A stretch of 64,000 bases of DNA from Ailurus styani (lineage: Eukaryota; Chordata; Mammalia; Carnivora; Ailuridae): contig LNAC01000348.1 of assembly GCA_002007465.1 (NCBI GenBank), positions 1,151,851-1,215,850 on the forward strand. The letters run 5' to 3'. Both the position numbers and the translations under genes were made by a program. The notes beneath the pieces were generated by a model. The model saw only the letters and a program-made list of their open reading frames with translations, searched no databases and was not told the DNA's origin. Below are positions 58,555-64,000 of the stretch, piece after piece. Position 1 is the stretch's first letter. Each line of letters opens with the position of its first letter.

Positions 58555-58735
58555 AGGCATAGGACATGTATCAGTGATACTGTAATAGTGTTGTATGGTG
58601 ACAGATGGTAGCTACACTTGTGAGCACAGCATAATGTATAAACTTGTCAAATCACTATGTTTTATACCTGGAACTAATGTAACTGTGTGTCAACTATACT
58701 CAGACATTTTATAATTAAAATAATAGAATCAGCAC
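58555..58735 (+). mobile_element. L1 3'-end fragment
   Basis: 'atggtgacagatggtagcta', 'caaatcactatgttttatac' and 'tgtgtcaactatactcag' are the same L1 end as at 11,545. Confidence 0.6.
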
Positions 58736-58979
58736 TATGATGATCATCTTAATATCTCAGGGCTTTGCCCACATGCTTAATTGTCTCCTTAGAATAAAGT
58801 CTAGATTTACTCATTTATTTATTTATTCATTATTCTAGATTCCATTTCTAGAAATGGAATTGGTGAGTTACAGGGGGCTGCTCATATTTAAGGTTTGTTT
58901 TTTATACCATCCACTATCTATACTGACAGTGTTCAGCAGTATATAATACTGTTTGCATGACTCTGCTAATTTAGGATTC

Positions 58980-59650
58980 ATTTATTAAAATCAATACTAT
59001 AACATCAAAAAGCATGGTTAAAGTCATAAAATAGTTAAACACTTTTTTTTCTAATCACAAGGGATATTTTATAGAATTGTGGGAAAATTCTCAGTTACAA
59101 AAATATATTCTACAGAAATTGATAAGATGATGATTTAAACCACCAGGTAAGAATAACAGTAACATGGCAGTACAAGGGGATAATCTTAAGGGTATTTTTC
59201 AGCAACTTTACAAAGAGTTTTTTATGTTAAAATATAGCATGAATACAGGGGTTTTTTGCCTTTTTAAATGAAAAATGAAAAGTTGTGGAAACCAGAGAAT
59301 TCTGTTATTCCAACTTACGAAAAACATACTGCTGTTAAGAAAATTTTTGAACATACGGAATAGTTACAAAACTGTAGACATTAACTTTTTTACCTCTAAA
59401 TACTTTGTTATGTGTCACCTAAGACTAACGACATTATCCTAAAGAGAATAATTTATCCTACCAAATAAAACTAAATTCTATTTCCTTAATATCTTGTACT
59501 CTAGTATTTTTTCAAATTTTCATCAGATGTCCCTAGAATTTCTTAAATTGTTTTTTATGGAAGAGCATCAAATCAGGGGTTCATGTGTCACATTTGGTTG
59601 TTTAATCTCTTAATCTGTGTTTATGTGAATTTTATCTTATTTGTTTAGTG
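58980..59650 (-). mobile_element. Old L1-like (L1ME) fragment, weak
   Basis: 'ctaaatactttgttatgtgt', 'catcagatgtccctagaatt' and 'cacatttggttgtttaatc' resemble reversed L1ME. The left boundary is uncertain. Confidence 0.45.
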
Positions 59651-59869
59651 ACAAATAAGTTTATTATATTCCATTCTCTCAAAATACAAATGGTAGAGGA
59701 AAATTAGTTTTGAAAAAGATCCTGAAATGAGTCATTACTAGAGACATATGTCTTGCTTTGTTTCAAAATATTGGTCATGTGCTTTCAACCTCAAAGCTAT
59801 ATATACATTAATCAGTAACTATTTGTTTCACAGGTTCACATCGGGATTTATTTTTATTTTTTAATTTGA

Positions 59870-60052
<183 letters not shown>

Positions 60053-60514
60053 TAATGTATCTTTCAGACAATACGGAATTTTGTTAATTTTAGGGGAAGA
60101 GGGCTTCTTACCCTTTATTTGCTATGATTCACAGCTGACCTAGCTATTGTGGGGTTTCGGTTTTAGGTAATTTAATGTGTGAGCTAAAACAGAACTGTAC
60201 TTTTTCCCCAAATAAAGGAGTTAGAAATGTTAGAGGAGGTTGGGGCCTGTTGAAAAGCTGGGTTTGTTGTTGTTGTTGTCCTTTTTATTTTATTTGTTAA
60301 TTTGATAGTATGTAATTAAAGAGTAATTAGCCTCAAATCTGATTGTATATGGCTTGGAAGAATGAATACTCAGTGGTTTTTATTATGTATCATTTTGTAT
60401 GCTGTAGTTTTTTTCCTGAGGCTACTGTGCTTAAATCATTTTTTTAATGTATTTTCTCCTTAATTAATGTCTTTTGTTGGCTTTTGACAGTCTTATCAGG
60501 TTTTTAATACATGA

Positions 60515-60706
<192 letters not shown>

Positions 60707-60768
60707 TAATTGAATCTTACTCTGTCTTTGGGATATGGTGATATATTTGGTAACATTCAAGAAATAGC

Positions 60769-60890
60769 GGGGCATCTGGCTGGCTCAAGTCAGTGGAGCA
60801 TGCAGCTCTTGATCTCGGAGTTGTGCATTTGAGCCCCATGTGGGGTGTAGAGATTACTTAAAAATAGAATCTTAAAAAAAAAAAAAAAAG
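60769..60890 (+). mobile_element. Short CanSINE 60 bases after exon 11
   Basis: Ends in a long A-run; 'aagaaata' repeated on both sides. Confidence 0.86.
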
Positions 60891-61631
60891 AAAGAAAGAA
60901 ATAGGAAAAAATGTAGGCAACAGAGTAGTCCCTGTGCAGGAAGTCAAGAGAAACTGCATTCTCTGTATTGTGTTCTTTCCATTACTAATGGGGTGATTGA
61001 GGTATCAACTCTTCTTAATTGGTGATTTCTATACCTTTTTTTTAATTAATTGTATTATGACAGGAAAGTGATGATTCCAGTTGAGAATACTAGTCTATTT
61101 GGAGATGTAAAGAGTGTATGCTGGTTCCTACATAATTTGTGACTCGCTTTTAGTGTGGTCGATTAAAAGTTTGCATCGGTTTTTATAATATAAAGAGCAA
61201 AAAGTGGGGTTGCTTTGAGAGAAGGAAAAGCTTCTTAAAACCATATATGACCTTTTGGAACCAAACAGGAAGTCCAGGAGCAAATAATTTGAATTGGTAA
61301 ACTTGAGAATAATTTTTCACTAATTAGTCAGGTACCCTAGCCTTTTCTGTCAGGTCATGTCTTCCAAAGTAGAACAAATACATGAAGGCATGTAATCATC
61401 ATAGATGACTTTGTGATTTATTGTTAGCAGTTTTATTGAAGTATACTGGCCTAGTAACATTTGTTCCTTTTAAAAAACAATAGAGATGTCTTATCACTTT
61501 GGGTATAAAAAAGATCAGTCCCTTTTCTTTGGTGTTACTAAGTTTAATGATAAACAGTTTTTTTGTAGAGCATTTCTGTATTTGTATTGTTTTAATTTCC
61601 AGTGAAATGTTACTTTTTTCTTTTTTAATAG

Positions 61632-61694
61632 CTTTAAACCCAATGAAGGAGTTATCATAATAGGAGCCACAAACTTCCCAGAGGCATTAGATAA
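61632..61694 (+). CDS. YME1L1: YME1L1 exon 12, residues 411-432
   Basis: A 63-base exon between TTTAATAG and GTACGT, encoding FKPNEGVIIIGATN and FPEALD. It carries sensor 1 (Asn425) and the start of the second region of homology. Confidence 0.96.
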
Positions 61695-61714
61695 GTACGT
61701 ATTCAAAGACTTTT

Positions 61715-62265
61715 TTTTTTTGACAAGTACTGATACATACTGAAACATGGATGAACTTTAAAAGAGAAAGAAGCCCATCACAAAACATCACATGATTCTG
61801 TTTATATGAAATGTCTAGAATAAACAAATTGGTGGCAACAGAAAGTAGATTAGTGGTTGCCAGGAGGAGGGAAGAATGGAGAGTGACTGTTGGTGGCTAT
61901 GGGTTTTTTTTGGGTTGGGGGAATAAAACTTTTTTTTTTAAAAGATTTTATTTATATATGTGACAGAGAGAGAGACAGCGAGAGAAGGAACACAAGAGGA
62001 GGAATGGGAGAGGGAGAAGCAGGCTTTCCCGCAGAGCAGGGAGCCCGATGCGGGGCTCAATCGCAGGACCTTGGGATCATGACCTGAGCCGAAGGCAGAC
62101 ACTTAACAACTGAGCCACCTAGGCTCCCCTAATAAAAATATTTTTAAGTTAAATTGTTGATAATTGGACAACTCTGAATATATTAAAAACCACTGGATTA
62201 TCTACTTTAAATTCTGTGATGTGTGAATTAAATTTCGGTAAAGTTGTTAAAAGAATCTTCTGACA
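61715..62265 (+). mobile_element. L1 3'-end fragment, split by a CanSINE
   Basis: 'gaaagtagattagtggttgc', 'caggaggagggaagaatgg', then after the SINE 'aaccactggattatctact' and 'gtgtgaattaaatttcggt'. It is the same 3' UTR type as at 16,425. Confidence 0.7.
61931..62129 (-). mobile_element. CanSINE in an L1 3' end
   Basis: Flanks 'aataaaactttt' and 'aataaaaatattttt'; splits the L1 fragment. Confidence 0.93.
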
Positions 62266-62629
62266 ACTTTGTGTCAAAGTTTTGGGGGTGGTAGAGAGCA
62301 TTTTTAAAATAAAATTTATCATAGTTTTAAATTTTTGTTTTTATGATAGAAGTTATTCATATTTTAATTTGATCTAATAGTTTTTTATCTTTGCCTAAGT
62401 CTGTAGTTTAACATTCTATACAGCAGTTATGATAGGAAGCTATCACATTAGTAGCTCTCTTAGTAGACTGCTATAGAATTATTATTCTTGAGTGACTGGC
62501 TTGCATGTTTTTGGGGGTTGTGTACTGTCTATCAACCTTTGTTCTGCCTTCTGGTTATTGAAACTGTTACTTGAGCCATGTTTTATAAGGAGTTATCTGA
62601 GTATTTATGTTCAAAACTCCAATCTAGGG

Positions 62630-62785
62630 TGAAATAGATGTTGGGGATTAAGGAGCGCACTTAACGATGAGCACTGGGTGGTGATGTGTGGAATTGTTGA
62701 ATCTCTATATTGTATACCTGAAACTAATATAAAACTGTGTATTAGCTGTCCTGGAATTAAAATAAGAAATAAAACTCTAGTCTAA
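62630..62785 (+). mobile_element. Carnivore-type L1 3' tail
   Basis: 'gatgagcactgggtggtgat', 'cctgaaactaatataaaact' and 'ctggaattaaaataa' are the usual closing bases of carnivoran L1s. It ends 110 bases before exon 13. Confidence 0.65.
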
Positions 62786-62893
62786 CCTCTGGTTGCCATT
62801 ATCTTTCCATCTTGTTTTTAGAGTGTCCTATTTAATTTGACCTTCAGTATTCAGATTATTAATTTATATTTTCTTTTTATATTCTCCCTTTAG

Positions 62894-63006
62894 TGCCTTA
62901 ATACGTCCTGGTCGTTTTGACATGCAAGTTACAGTTCCAAGACCAGATGTAAAAGGTCGAACAGAAATTTTGAAATGGTATCTCAATAAAATAAAGTTTG
63001 ATCAGT
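62894..63006 (+). CDS. YME1L1: YME1L1 exon 13, residues 432-470, arginine fingers
   Basis: 113 bases completing Asn432, then ALIRPGRFD, with Arg436 and Arg439 as the trans-acting arginine fingers. It ends YLNKIKFDQ plus one base of Ser470 at a GTAAGT donor. It is the last exon in the window; no further exon is seen to 64,000. Confidence 0.96.
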
Positions 63007-63151
63007 GTAAGTCTAATTCCAGTAACAAACTTTATTATTATCTCTATACAAACTTAATTACTATCTCTTTAAATCGGTAATATTTCATTCCACCTTGTTT
63101 GTGGTCCTTACTTGATATATGTCTCAGAAGACCAGGTTTTGGTTTTTTGTT

Positions 63152-63340
63152 TCTTTTTTAAGATTTTATTTATTTATTTGACAGAGAGAGATCACAAGTA
63201 GGCAAAGAGGCAGGCAGAGGGAGAGGGGGAAGCAGCCTCCCTGCGGAAGAGAGCCTGATGTGGGGGCTCTATCCCAGGACCCTGAAATCATGACCTGAGC
63301 CGAAGGCAGAGGCTTAACCCACTGAGCCACCCAGGCGCTC
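63152..63340 (-). mobile_element. CanSINE
   Basis: Target 'agaccag' at 63,130 and 63,342; 'gaagagagcctgatg' has lost a few bases. Confidence 0.92.
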
Positions 63341-63469
63341 AAGACCAGTTTTTTATATGTCCTTTTTTTCTCTCCATTTATATGTCCTTTTTAAAGGACA
63401 TTGTAATATTAATTGTTACATATGTAGGAAATTCTGTCATTTGAATCCTGATTCTAAAGAATGTTTTCT

Positions 63470-63673
63470 TGGGGCTCCTGGGTGGCCCAGTTGGTTAAGT
63501 GGCTGCCTTTGGCTCAGGTTGTGATCCCAGGGTCCTGGGATCGAGCCCCATGTCGGGCTCCCTGCTCAGCAGGGAAGTCTGCTTCTCCCTTTCCCTCTGC
63601 CCCTGCTCCTGTGCTCTTTCTCGCTAACACTCTCTCGAATGATTGAATGAATGAATGAATGAATGAATGAATG
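63470..63673 (+). mobile_element. CanSINE with (GAAT)n tail
   Basis: Flanks 'gttttcttg' on both sides; the tail has become about seven GAAT units instead of A-rich sequence. Confidence 0.93.
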
Positions 63674-64000
63674 GTTTTCTTGAGAGTATTCAGATAAATA
63701 ATATTTGAAGATAAATATGTGTTTTTAAGATGAATGTAAAATATGAAATAGTAGAAAAAGCACATATAATATCACTTTGGGCTCAAAAGAGGCAAACTAT
63801 ATAATAAAACACATGAAAATATTATGGACCCATTAGAATAATAAATGCAGCTATTAAATTAAGCTGCAGTATTTTCAAAGATAGGTGAATCAATTTATAA
63901 AACCAGATATGTTTCCTGTAATAAGGGGCGCTTTTATAAATGTACATATAATACTAAATACTTAAAAAGTATTTCAAGATGAAATTCAGAAAACAGAATG

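Overview
The window is nuclear DNA from a carnivoran mammal, most likely a mustelid. Two intron-rich vertebrate genes lie head to head in it, MASTL (minus strand) and YME1L1 (plus strand). The spacer is packed with tRNA-Lys-derived CanSINE/SINEC copies, the hallmark SINE of Carnivora. I count about 67 copies in 64 kb. At least a dozen carry a 'gggttaaagcc' variant that I associate, from memory, with mustelids rather than dogs.

Positions 1-17,673 hold the 5' part of MASTL (Greatwall kinase). Seven coding exons are readable by splice sites and an unbroken reading frame. They cover residues 1-328 of a protein that is about 880 residues in human: the kinase N-lobe, hinge, catalytic loop, DFG motif and the start of the long linker. 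The rest lies beyond the left edge. Positions 17,480-18,900 are the shared CpG-rich bidirectional promoter. The two start codons are 1.1 kb apart.

Positions 18,813-63,006 hold the 5' part of YME1L1, the mitochondrial inner-membrane i-AAA protease. Thirteen coding exons give residues 1-470 of about 716: presequence, processing region, transmembrane segment, and the AAA ATPase with Walker A, Walker B and SRH motifs. The M41 peptidase domain lies past the right edge. The exon order matches the short human isoform. A recognisable but broken copy of the extra exon of the long human isoform sits at 33,962-34,350. It is split by a CanSINE, carries a frameshift and a stop codon, and its donor site is lost.

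Introns hold nearly everything else: CanSINEs, MIR and L2 relics, L1 fragments of several ages, hAT relics, LTR-like remnants and microsatellites. The most striking is a terminus-to-terminus Tigger1 DNA transposon (22,968-27,199) that landed in a MIR and was itself invaded by an L1 and five CanSINEs. I found no evidence of a new gene system. The two genes are unrelated in function (mitotic phosphatase control and mitochondrial proteostasis) and share only the promoter region. Repeat family names come from recognition by eye, so repeat boundaries are good to a few bases where target-site duplications are given and to tens of bases otherwise.
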